Positions 38,366 to 45,981 of a stretch of DNA of 46,104 nucleotides are shown one piece after another. This stretch comes from Aquabacterium sp. GTDB taxonomy: Bacteria; Pseudomonadota; Gammaproteobacteria; Burkholderiales; Burkholderiaceae_C. The notes beneath the pieces were generated by a model. That model searched no databases. It saw only the letters and a list, made by a program, of their open reading frames with translations, and was not told the origin of the DNA. Position numbers and translations under genes: made by a program. Numbering within the stretch: the first letter of the stretch is position 1; each line of letters begins with the position of its first letter. The stretch covers positions 1 to 46,104 of the forward strand of contig JAGOKC010000006.1 of assembly GCA_017994835.1 (NCBI GenBank), in the 5' to 3' direction.

Positions 38366-40762
38366 TCATTCAAGGGGCGCAGATGCCGGCTGGGTGTTGG
38401 CTCGTGACAGGGGGGCGCTGGCAGATTCCCTGCTTGCCTCTGCGCGAGGCGTGCTGCCAGCCGAACTTGGCGCTGTCGCTGACATGCCCGGCTGTGTGGC
38501 ACTGCCGGGCATGTCAGGGCTGCTTGGCGCAGAGGTTGACGGCATGGCCGACACCACATCGGCGCTGAGGGCTTCATCCTCATCCGCTTCGCTGGCAGCA
38601 CTTGCAGCCGGGGCAGGTTGCAGCACCCCGCCGAGCCAATCATTGACACGCTTGATCACATCGGGGTCGTGCTCGCCCAGCTTCAGGCGAGCATCCAGCA
38701 TGCGGTTTCGAAGCGCCTGCTGAAACACTTCACCCACAATAGGCAGGGCGCTTTGGGCACCACGCCCCCAATAATCGCTGCGCAGGGTGATGCGGTTGTC
38801 GTTGAAGCCCACCCAGGCACCTCCCACCAGTTGGCCGTGCATCATGATGAACCACCCATCGGTATTGTTCTGCGTGGTGCCTGTTTTGCCGGCCAGGTCG
38901 GCCCGCAAGCCGTAGCGGCTGCGAATGGCCGAGCCGGTGCCCTTGTCGATCACGCCGCGCATCACGTCCAGCAGTGTGGCGTCCACCTCGGGTGGCAGCA
39001 CCACCTTGGGTTTGGGCATCGCAAACTCGCCCAGCACCTTGCCTTCGCGGTCTTCAATGCGCGTCACAAAGCGGGGCGCAATGTAGCGGCCACCGTTGGC
39101 GATGGTGCCGTAGGCGTTCACCATCTCATGCAAGGTCACAGGACTGGTTCCCAGCGACAGTGACGGAACCGGCTCCAGTTTGCTGGTGTTCACCCCCATG
39201 TCGCGCGCCAGGTTCACCACCTTGTTGACGCCCACCTGCAGCATCAACTGAGCGGTGATGATGTTCTTGGAGTAAATCAGGCCGCTGCGCAGTGTGATGT
39301 TGCGTCCGCTGGGTGTTCGTCCATCGGTCGGACTCCACACATCACCTGCATCGGTTTTGATCTCAAGCGCCTTGTCAGGCAGGGTGTCTGTGGGCTTGGC
39401 CCCTTGCATGAACGCTGCAGCATACACAAACGGCTTGAAGGTGGAGCCTGGCTGACGACGGGCCTGTTGCACGTGGTCAAACTGGTCTTGCTGGAAGTCG
39501 CGGCTCCCCACCCAGGCGCGAATCTCGCCAGATTGAGGGTCGAGTGCCATGAAACTCGCCTGCACCTGCGTTTTCTCTTCCTTGAGCGCCCGCATGAAAG
39601 CGGCATCGCCAGACAACCGGGCCATGATCTCCGAATCGGTCTGGCCTTCATCCTTGGCCTTTTGATAAGCCTTTGACTCTCGCACGAAGGTTTGCACCAG
39701 ATCCAGATCCGTGGACCACACCGACGCAGGTGCCCAGGCATTGTCAGAGATGGCTTGCAGCTGACGACCCTGACGTTGCACGGCCTGCGTTGCCCATGCC
39801 TGCAAGCGCGAGTCGATGGTGGTGTGCACGACCAGGCCATCGGCGTAGATGTCGTAATCGTTTTGATCTGCCCATTCAATCAGCCATTGGCGCAATTGCT
39901 GCGTGAAGTGCGGTGCCTCTCCGGGTGCTTCGGTCTGGCGCTCGAAATCGAGCCTCAGAGGGCGTTGCTTGAGACGATTGAACTCCGCCTCGCTCAACTC
40001 GCCGCGCTTGAGCATCTGGGACAGCACCGTATTGCGACGCTGCTCGGCCCGGTCAGGATTGAGCACTGGATTGTAGTAACTGGTGCCTTTGAGCATGCCG
40101 ATCAGGGTGGCGCTCTCAAGCACGTCAAGGTTGCGTGCGGGCTTGTCAAAATAGGTGCGCGCCGCCATTTCAATGCCAAAGGCGTTATACAGAAAGGGCA
40201 CTGTGTTCAGGTAAGTCTCCAGGATCTCGTCCTTGGAGTAGAGGGACTCGATCTTGATTGCCGTGATGGCCTCTTTCACCTTGCGTGTCAACGTCGGCGC
40301 ACGGCCAATCTCTTCAGGATAGAGATTGCGCGCAAGCTGCTGGGTGATGGTCGAGCCGCCTTGGCGGTCGCCCGTGAACGTGCGCAATGCGGCTGAGGCA
40401 GTGCGGCGCAGGTCCAGCCCGAAATGCTCGTAAAAACGATGATCCTCTGTGGCCACGAGTGCCTTGACCAGATGGGGTGACATCTCGTTCAACTGCACCC
40501 AGGCGCGGTTTGCGCGTTTGAATACGGCCATGTCCTGACCGTCGGCTGACACGATGCGCGCGGGCTCGGTGATGCGGGCTTTGCGGATGTCGTCAATGCT
40601 GGGTGTGAATGGGATCAGCGCCAGTACATAAAGCAGGCCCAGCGCTGGGAGGGCCGTGATGCTCCACAGGATGCCACGACGGGTGGGATGCAGCAAAAGG
40701 TGCTGCGTGCGGCGCAGCAGTTGCACTGCCAACGCCTGAATTCGGGCCAAGTCCAGTTCCAT
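38366..40762 (-). CDS. Class A penicillin-binding protein (PBP1A-like)
   Basis: This bifunctional enzyme polymerises glycan strands and cross-links peptidoglycan at the inner membrane. The 798-residue protein has one membrane helix (about 31-51) and a glycosyltransferase-51 domain with catalytic Glu106 in ATEDHRFYEHFGLD and RQGGSTITQQLARNLYP. The transpeptidase domain has Ser440 in PGSTFKPF, Ser-Lys-Asn at 498-500 and Lys-Thr-Gly at 626-628. The last ~85 residues are a low-complexity Ala/Ser/Pro tail, probably disordered and periplasmic. The tail DNA carries a 14-bp perfect inverted repeat. It precedes DUF2314 on the same strand; a small membrane protein gene lies 21 bases upstream. Confidence 0.93.
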   Translation of the reverse strand: MELDLARIQALAVQLLRRTQHLLLHPTRRGILWSITALPALGLLYVLALIPFTPSIDDIRKARITEPARIVSADGQDMAVFKRANRAWVQLNEMSPHLVKALVATEDHRFYEHFGLDLRRTASAALRTFTGDRQGGSTITQQLARNLYPEEIGRAPTLTRKVKEAITAIKIESLYSKDEILETYLNTVPFLYNAFGIEMAARTYFDKPARNLDVLESATLIGMLKGTSYYNPVLNPDRAEQRRNTVLSQMLKRGELSEAEFNRLKQRPLRLDFERQTEAPGEAPHFTQQLRQWLIEWADQNDYDIYADGLVVHTTIDSRLQAWATQAVQRQGRQLQAISDNAWAPASVWSTDLDLVQTFVRESKAYQKAKDEGQTDSEIMARLSGDAAFMRALKEEKTQVQASFMALDPQSGEIRAWVGSRDFQQDQFDHVQQARRQPGSTFKPFVYAAAFMQGAKPTDTLPDKALEIKTDAGDVWSPTDGRTPSGRNITLRSGLIYSKNIITAQLMLQVGVNKVVNLARDMGVNTSKLEPVPSLSLGTSPVTLHEMVNAYGTIANGGRYIAPRFVTRIEDREGKVLGEFAMPKPKVVLPPEVDATLLDVMRGVIDKGTGSAIRSRYGLRADLAGKTGTTQNNTDGWFIMMHGQLVGGAWVGFNDNRITLRSDYWGRGAQSALPIVGEVFQQALRNRMLDARLKLGEHDPDVIKRVNDWLGGVLQPAPAASAASEADEDEALSADVVSAMPSTSAPSSPDMPGSATQPGMSATAPSSAGSTPRAEASRESASAPLSRANTQPASAPLE
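38479..38517. repeat. 14-bp perfect inverted repeat inside the penicillin-binding protein tail
   Basis: CTGACATGCCCGGC (38479-38492) and GCCGGGCATGTCAG (38504-38517) are exact reverse complements separated by 11 bases. They encode the near-palindromic peptide DMPGSATQPGMS in the disordered tail. No T-run follows on either strand, so a simple intrinsic terminator is unlikely. Confidence 0.85.
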
Positions 40763-40783
40763 CAGAAAAGCGTGAATGCAGAA

Positions 40784-41092
40784 TCAGGCACCGGTCAGCG
40801 ACTGTGCGCTGAGGAGCGACATCGCGCCAGCGGTGAGGATGGCGGCGCTCAACCAGGCACCGATGCGTTTGAGTAAACCGACATCAACGGCGCGCCCCAG
40901 TTGCGTGGGGCTACCGCCAAAACCAAAGACAAAAGCGTGAGCGGGCAGGGCGACAAACGCCAGCATGCCCAACACCGCCCACATGCTGCCCGACGAGCCA
41001 GGATCCGTGAACAATGGCCAAAGCCAGGGCCAGGAAAACGCAGAGAGGCAGCCTGCCAAAGCTGCAGTGAGAACAGTGGGAGTGATCTTCAT
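40784..41092 (-). CDS. Small membrane protein of unknown function
   Basis: This 102-residue protein begins MKITPTVLTAALAGCLSAF. It has about three hydrophobic segments (near 5-28, 37-57 and 75-95) separated by short loops, including FVFGFGGSPTQLGRAVDVG. I do not recognise a family. ACAGGAC lies just before the ATG. It is 21 bases upstream of the penicillin-binding protein gene on the same strand, so the two may be co-transcribed. No lipobox position is convincing, although AGC occurs in the first helix. Confidence 0.65.
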   Translation of the reverse strand: MKITPTVLTAALAGCLSAFSWPWLWPLFTDPGSSGSMWAVLGMLAFVALPAHAFVFGFGGSPTQLGRAVDVGLLKRIGAWLSAAILTAGAMSLLSAQSLTGA

Positions 41093-41201
41093 GTCCTGTG
41101 ACCATCAACCTGTCATTTTGCTGGCCATTCCCATGATGTTGTCGTGGGGGTGGGCCACAGCCGAGCAGTCCGCCCAGATGACAACATGCCGCATGCACAG
41201 G

Positions 41202-41354
41202 CTACTTGTTTTTCAGTTTGCCCTTGGGTGCCACGGTGGTCATGGGAGGTGTCGGGCGGGGTGAAGTGGTGCCAACAGGTGAATCTTTGGGTGGAGTGGT
41301 GTCCTTCTTGGACTTCTTGGTCATCTTGTTGCTGCGCTGTTCACCTTTGGGCAT
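41202..41354 (-). CDS. Small basic, proline-rich protein (50 residues)
   Basis: A short gene with CAGGAGTCCGAC directly before the ATG at 41354, a strong ribosome-binding site. The product starts MPKGEQRSNKMTKKSKKDTT, continues with a Pro/Thr-rich middle and ends VAPKGKLKNK before TAG. It is strongly basic and should be disordered. I have an impression that similar MPKGEQR-type small proteins occur in related Burkholderiales, but I cannot confirm this here. Function unknown; nucleic-acid or ribosome binding is conceivable from charge alone. It lies 43 bases downstream of the diguanylate cyclase gene and about 110 bases upstream of the small membrane protein gene. Confidence 0.7.
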   Translation of the reverse strand: MPKGEQRSNKMTKKSKKDTTPPKDSPVGTTSPRPTPPMTTVAPKGKLKNK

Positions 41355-41397
41355 GTCGGACTCCTGATTGTCGTGTTCAATGTACTTGCTTTATACG

Positions 41398-43872
41398 TCA
41401 AGCAGGCGTGCGCGCATCAGGACTTTGAACACAGGTGCGATTGCGGCCAGCGTGCTTGGCGTCGTAGAGTGCGGCATCCGCGCGGGCAATCGTGCCTTCA
41501 ATCGGCTCACCGCTTTTGTCCGGGGCGGTCAATCCCACCGAGAACGAGGCCCGCAAGTCGGGTACGGTGCATGAGACCACCGTTTCGGTGAACGCCAGCC
41601 GCAAACGCTCCAGTCCGATCAAGGCCTGGTCAGGCGTGGTCTGCGGGCACAGCACCAGAAATTCTTCACCACCCCAGCGGGCAATCAAGTCGATGTGCCT
41701 CAGCGTTTCTCCGGCCTGTCGTGCAAAGGCTTTGAGTACCTCGTCTCCGACCGCGTGACCATGGCTGTCGTTGATGCGCTTGAAGTGATCGAGATCAATC
41801 AGCGCGACGCTGAACGGTTCGCCGCATTCTTCATGGCGACGCTTGTAGTGCGCCAGCATCTCGTTCATGTGGTTGCGGTTGTTCAAGCCCGTCAACTCGT
41901 CATGTGTGGCCAGTTCATGCAAACGCGACACCGCTTCCTTCAACTGCACGCGCTGCAGTCTGAGGCGGGAGTGCAGCTTGCTCAACTGAATGCCCATCAG
42001 CATGAGCACTGGCAGGTCCATCATCAGCAGCACCCAGTGGGTGAACTGCACTTTGGGTACATAGACGTGCGGTTGCAGATGCGTCATCAAGGCAATCGTG
42101 CCACTCATGGTCACCATGGCATACAAGCAGGCCAGCCAGGCCTGTTGTCGCTTGAGGTTGACCACGCCGATGGTGATCACCACGACCAAGGCGGTGAGTT
42201 GAGCGGCGTGTGCATGAGAGGTGGTCGCATAGAGCGCACACGCCCACGTCGTTGCCGTCAGGATCTGCACCAGCGTGATGGCCGGATCGGCCAATCGACG
42301 GGTCAGACCACTGCGCACGGCGGCAAACATCAGCATGGGGGTCAAGACCAGCGCGATGGTCAGCAGTTGGGCATGTGCCGGCATGACCAGACCCACTTTG
42401 GTCCCGAACTCCAGGCTGGCCAGACCCATTACGTATGCCGCTGACGAGATCAGCGTGCGGGAGACCCAGCGGCGCTGTTTGAACTCTGCGCCCAGCAACC
42501 AGGCGAACCGTGGCTGCTCGGTGGTGTCGGGCGCTGGTGTGCCCTCGGGTGGCGCTGTCGTGGGTTGCCCCTGGCCTGCGGAGGCTGTTGTGGTTTGCTG
42601 TTGTGCGGCTGAAGGTTGCTTCTCGACGCTCGCATTCGGCACTTGTATCAGTGTCGCTGCAGAAGCGGGAAACTGGGCCTGGAACGGCTGTGCCGACTCA
42701 GCATGCTCCTGCGCCATTTCGGTGCGTGCTCGTCCGGCCGCTTTGGCCTTGTAAAGTGCCTGGTCAGCTCGGTCGATGGTGCTGGCAATGGTTTCTTTGC
42801 CTTGGTACACGGCCACACCTGCCGAGAAGCTGACCCGCAATGTCGGGGCCAGTGCGGATGCCTGCGTGTCATTGAGCTGGACTCGGATCTGGTCCAGCAA
42901 TGCAACCACTGAATGGGGCGAGGCCGTGCTCAACACCAGGAATTCTTCTCCGCCCCAGCGTGCCAGGGTCTCGGCACCGGTTAACCCAGCTTGTGCGATG
43001 CGCGCGAAGGTTTGCAGTACCTCGTCTCCTGCGCCGTGGCCATGGTTGTCGTTGACCAGTTTGAAATGGTCCAGGTCAAGAATTGCAATGGTCAAGGGGT
43101 GGCCGTTGCGCTGTACGCGCTCAACATGGTGAGCCAGCAGCATGCTCATTTGCCGCCGGTTCGCCAGACCGGTGAGGGCGTCGTGTGCGGCCAGATCTTC
43201 GATGCGGGTGAGCATCTGCGTCAGCTCTTCGCGCTGTCGCCGCTGACGCGAACGCAGCGCTGCCACTTGGCTGCCTGTCCATGTGAGCATCAAGACTGCG
43301 CTGACCAGTATGCCCATCACGAGCATTTCGACGTGGGGCTGATAGAACTCAGGCTGCAACTGGCACATGACCGCACTGGTCAGGCAAAACAACAAGGTGG
43401 TGAAGGTTTGAACCACCACCACCTGTCGGCCGTTGAGCGAGAACACGCTGAAGGCGAGCGTCACCGCCACGGGCATCAGGAGGGCAATGTGGATCGCTGG
43501 TGCCGCCACGTAGCCCACGGCGCTCATCACCGCAGCCATCAGCATTTGCGGCACGGTCAGCGAGGGATCACGCAAGCGGTGCGACCAACCCAGGCGGATC
43601 GCCAGGTAAAAAACGATGATGACGGTGATCAGGGCCAGAGAGATGGGCCAGCCCAGAGTAGGGTTCATCAGGCCGTTGTGAACGGCATACCAGACCAAGC
43701 CCAGATTGGCGAGGTAACCCAGCTGACCACTGAGGGTGATCTTCAGGTTCATCTGACGCTCGGGGACCGGACCCAGAAACAACTTGATGAGTCGGCTGAG
43801 CCAACCTTTGTCATCAGGGGCTGAGTTGGCAGACTGGTTGTGTGTGGTCACGGAAGGCAGAGTGGGCGTCAC
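41398..43872 (-). CDS. Tandem membrane diguanylate cyclase with two MASE-like/GGDEF units
   Basis: GGDEF proteins make the second messenger cyclic di-GMP. This ~824-residue chain contains two complete units. Each has about six membrane helices followed by a GGDEF domain, joined by a Gln/Thr/Pro-rich linker of ~75 residues. From the GTG start used here, the motifs RWGGEEF occur near residues 305-311 and 732-738. Both units keep the metal-binding LDLDHFK/IDLDHFK, HGHGAGDEV/HGHAVGDEV and late ADQALYKAK/ADAALYDAK. The inhibitory-site Arg-x-x-Asp is present only in unit 2 (RHID); unit 1 has TGAE. The start is uncertain. A longer frame from 43965 would overlap the upstream gene, so I prefer the GTG at 43872; a GTG at 43851 is also possible. 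Confidence 0.88.
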   Translation of the reverse strand: MTPTLPSVTTHNQSANSAPDDKGWLSRLIKLFLGPVPERQMNLKITLSGQLGYLANLGLVWYAVHNGLMNPTLGWPISLALITVIIVFYLAIRLGWSHRLRDPSLTVPQMLMAAVMSAVGYVAAPAIHIALLMPVAVTLAFSVFSLNGRQVVVVQTFTTLLFCLTSAVMCQLQPEFYQPHVEMLVMGILVSAVLMLTWTGSQVAALRSRQRRQREELTQMLTRIEDLAAHDALTGLANRRQMSMLLAHHVERVQRNGHPLTIAILDLDHFKLVNDNHGHGAGDEVLQTFARIAQAGLTGAETLARWGGEEFLVLSTASPHSVVALLDQIRVQLNDTQASALAPTLRVSFSAGVAVYQGKETIASTIDRADQALYKAKAAGRARTEMAQEHAESAQPFQAQFPASAATLIQVPNASVEKQPSAAQQQTTTASAGQGQPTTAPPEGTPAPDTTEQPRFAWLLGAEFKQRRWVSRTLISSAAYVMGLASLEFGTKVGLVMPAHAQLLTIALVLTPMLMFAAVRSGLTRRLADPAITLVQILTATTWACALYATTSHAHAAQLTALVVVITIGVVNLKRQQAWLACLYAMVTMSGTIALMTHLQPHVYVPKVQFTHWVLLMMDLPVLMLMGIQLSKLHSRLRLQRVQLKEAVSRLHELATHDELTGLNNRNHMNEMLAHYKRRHEECGEPFSVALIDLDHFKRINDSHGHAVGDEVLKAFARQAGETLRHIDLIARWGGEEFLVLCPQTTPDQALIGLERLRLAFTETVVSCTVPDLRASFSVGLTAPDKSGEPIEGTIARADAALYDAKHAGRNRTCVQSPDARTPA

Positions 43873-43903
43873 AGATGACGGGGCGAGGTGGAATGGCGCC
43901 TGG

Positions 43904-44920
43904 CTACAGGCCCGCAGGCAAGGTGACCTCGCGCAGGGAAGGCAAGAATCGAATCGCGACGCCATCGCGTTTTGCGAGCGGGCGAAGCCGTTTCATCGCA
44001 TGATCAGCGTCGTCTGCAAAAAAAGGCAATGGAACCAGCGGCTCGCGCAGCGACTGGGTGAAATCGTCCCAATGTACGGGCAAGACAAGCTTGGCCCCTG
44101 TTTTTTTCACCGTTTCGCTCCAATAGGTTTCGATAAACTCATGGGACTGTTTTCCGACTGCGCCGATGCCTAAAATAACGATATCGGCCCGCAGACCTTC
44201 AAATGCATTTGACCTGTAGTTTGCGCTTGGCACAATCAGGACTTTTCCTAGCGGATGCTGGATGAAGAACGAGTAGCTTTCTGCGCTTCGGTAGTCACTG
44301 AGTTTGGCGGGTAACTGCACGGGGTGCGTGATGAACCCAATGTTGATGGGGTCGGGGGAGTGCGGCGTTTCGATGGCTGTGATGCGAAAACGACCCATCG
44401 CAATGGATTGTCCCGTCTTCAGCAGGCGAAGTTGAGACTCCGGCGTGTGCTGGCCTCTTGCAATGTTCAACGTCGATTCAGAGCCATGGACCACCGCGCC
44501 TGTCTTGCGCGCCACGACACCAGTGTCCATCGCATGATCATGATGGGAGTGCGCAACGAAAATAGCGTCGATCTTGTCTGGAGCCTTGCTCAGGGCAAAG
44601 TTGATTTCTTCAGCATCCGGCTTGATCGGCATGATCAGACGAAACCAGGATGGCCGTGAAAAGAAGCCGTCGGTCATGATGGTGTTGACACCATCGCTTA
44701 GCAGGATCGTGCTGGTGCCAAAGAACACTGCGCGCAAGCCAGGCGGTGTCTGGGTGTCATGCTGGTAGATGACGTCAACGGAATCAACATCGACTGAAGG
44801 CCTGTGATGTGCCAATGCTTGCCACGCGCCAGCCGTAACCGCCGCCAACACCACAAGCGTGGCAAAGATGAACTTGATGCGACGAAGCCAGGTGTTGGGT
44901 GTGAGGGCAGGAATTTTCAT
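43904..44920 (-). CDS. Membrane-anchored MBL-fold metal-dependent hydrolase
   Basis: This 338-residue protein starts with a short basic segment and one hydrophobic helix (FIFATLVVLAAVTAGAWQAL), probably an uncleaved anchor with the domain in the periplasm. The metallo-beta-lactamase-fold motif is HSHHDHAMD with His124, His126, Asp128 and His129. Later metal ligands are plausible in GSES, PSANY and LPVHWDDF. The layout resembles UlaG/NAPE-PLD-like hydrolases rather than true beta-lactamases; the substrate is unknown. The ATG at 44920 gives the membrane anchor. The diguanylate cyclase start lies about 30 bases downstream, so the two may share a transcript. Confidence 0.85.
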   Translation of the reverse strand: MKIPALTPNTWLRRIKFIFATLVVLAAVTAGAWQALAHHRPSVDVDSVDVIYQHDTQTPPGLRAVFFGTSTILLSDGVNTIMTDGFFSRPSWFRLIMPIKPDAEEINFALSKAPDKIDAIFVAHSHHDHAMDTGVVARKTGAVVHGSESTLNIARGQHTPESQLRLLKTGQSIAMGRFRITAIETPHSPDPINIGFITHPVQLPAKLSDYRSAESYSFFIQHPLGKVLIVPSANYRSNAFEGLRADIVILGIGAVGKQSHEFIETYWSETVKKTGAKLVLPVHWDDFTQSLREPLVPLPFFADDADHAMKRLRPLAKRDGVAIRFLPSLREVTLPAGL

Positions 44921-44956
44921 GTTTCGCCAGATTGGATGCGTGCGTGAGCTGCGCGA

Positions 44957-45340
44957 CTACTGGTGTTTGGACCTGCGCAAGCGCCGCAACAATACAGCAC
45001 CCAAAGCCACTGTGGCTGGCGCAACCACAAGAAACAGACTGGTGATTGCACCAAGCAAGGCCCACGCTTTGGCCTCAGTGCCGCCAAAGATATAAGCGTA
45101 ACTGTTCATGCCGAAGTAGGTTCCAAGCAGGAACAGCACTGAAGCCATGGGTTTGTAACGCCAGGATATATACCCAACAGGCATGGCAAGGATAATTTGA
45201 TTCAGCAAGAGACCTGTGCTGGAGTCATAGGGCTCAAAAGTACCTGACAAGAGAGATGAAATCGACCAACTGAACGCGCCCGTTACGATGCCGAAGGCAA
45301 TGAAGCCCACAGCTTTTGGTCGGGGTGTTTGATGTGGCAT
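44957..45340 (-). CDS. Four-helix membrane protein of unknown function
   Basis: This 127-residue protein begins MPHQTPRPKAVGFIAFGIVTGAFSWSISSLL. It has about four hydrophobic stretches, including LLLNQIILAMPVGYISW, ASVLFLLGTYFGMNSYAYIFGG and ALLGAITSLFLVVAPATVALGAVLL, and a basic tail RRLRRSKHQ. I do not recognise a family. No clear Shine-Dalgarno sequence precedes the ATG at 45340. It lies 36 bases upstream of the MBL-fold gene on the same strand. Confidence 0.65.
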   Translation of the reverse strand: MPHQTPRPKAVGFIAFGIVTGAFSWSISSLLSGTFEPYDSSTGLLLNQIILAMPVGYISWRYKPMASVLFLLGTYFGMNSYAYIFGGTEAKAWALLGAITSLFLVVAPATVALGAVLLRRLRRSKHQ

Positions 45341-45385
45341 GATGACGATTGCGGTGGAAAATTTCGTGACAAGCAGGTTCTGTGC

Positions 45386-45835
45386 TTATTTTACGTCGTT
45401 GATGATGAATTGATATTCCGAAGTTATTTTTGTGTTGATGTATTTTAATATGCTGCCATGTAGCAATTTCCACTGCTGCTCATAGTGTCTGAGATTGCTC
45501 AGGTTGGAGTTGCCTGAGAAAAATAACCTTACTTGCTTCCCTTGGTGAATGGCCTCGATGTAAACGGTCGGTGCATGAAATTGAGTTGCATTATCCGTTC
45601 TTCCTTCTGCTGCAAGATTGCTCAGTGCCATGAATAAACTTTTAATATCTCTGTTTTGATGATGCGCCAAGACCTTGGCTTCAAGTGTCACGTGTGGTTC
45701 ACCTTTGTGGTGCGCATCCTTGGAGGGTATGTGCCCAATACGGACGCTGTCGTATTCGAATTTCAGATTGCTGGTATCTGCCAGTGAGTACTGCGTGAAA
45801 CACAGGCAGATCAGCAGAAAATGAAGATGTTTCAT
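45386..45835 (-). CDS. Secreted protein of unknown function in an A/T-rich stretch
   Basis: This 149-residue protein has a signal peptide MKHLHFLLICLCFTQYSLA with cleavage expected before DTSN. The mature part has KFEYDSVRIGHIPSKDAHHKGEPHVTLEAKVLAHHQNRDIKSLF and ends YQFIINDVK. It looks like a small beta-rich or mixed domain that I cannot name. Base composition is visibly richer in A and T than elsewhere in the window, suggesting acquired DNA. The frame extends to 45871, but the ATG at 45835 gives the signal peptide. No strong ribosome-binding site is seen. Confidence 0.6.
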   Translation of the reverse strand: MKHLHFLLICLCFTQYSLADTSNLKFEYDSVRIGHIPSKDAHHKGEPHVTLEAKVLAHHQNRDIKSLFMALSNLAAEGRTDNATQFHAPTVYIEAIHQGKQVRLFFSGNSNLSNLRHYEQQWKLLHGSILKYINTKITSEYQFIINDVK

Positions 45836-45981
45836 GTTTTGACTGGTGAATTGGCTTGAAGGGCGTTGCAATTGGGTTAGGTGTTTGTGTACGAATCAGC
45901 ACATTTCTTGTAATCAAATATTGCAAGCTTTTGAGTTCGAATTTTTAACAGTGCGGGAGCATGATGACGAAGTTTATCTAA

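Noticed and set aside
41136-41187. ATGTTGTC/GACAACAT inverted repeat between two small genes
   Set aside because: Only 8 bp with a 36-base interval; weak and easily chance.
43904-44920. Calling the MBL-fold protein a beta-lactamase
   Set aside because: The metal motif is shared by many hydrolases. The N-terminal anchor and spacing resemble UlaG/NAPE-PLD-like proteins.
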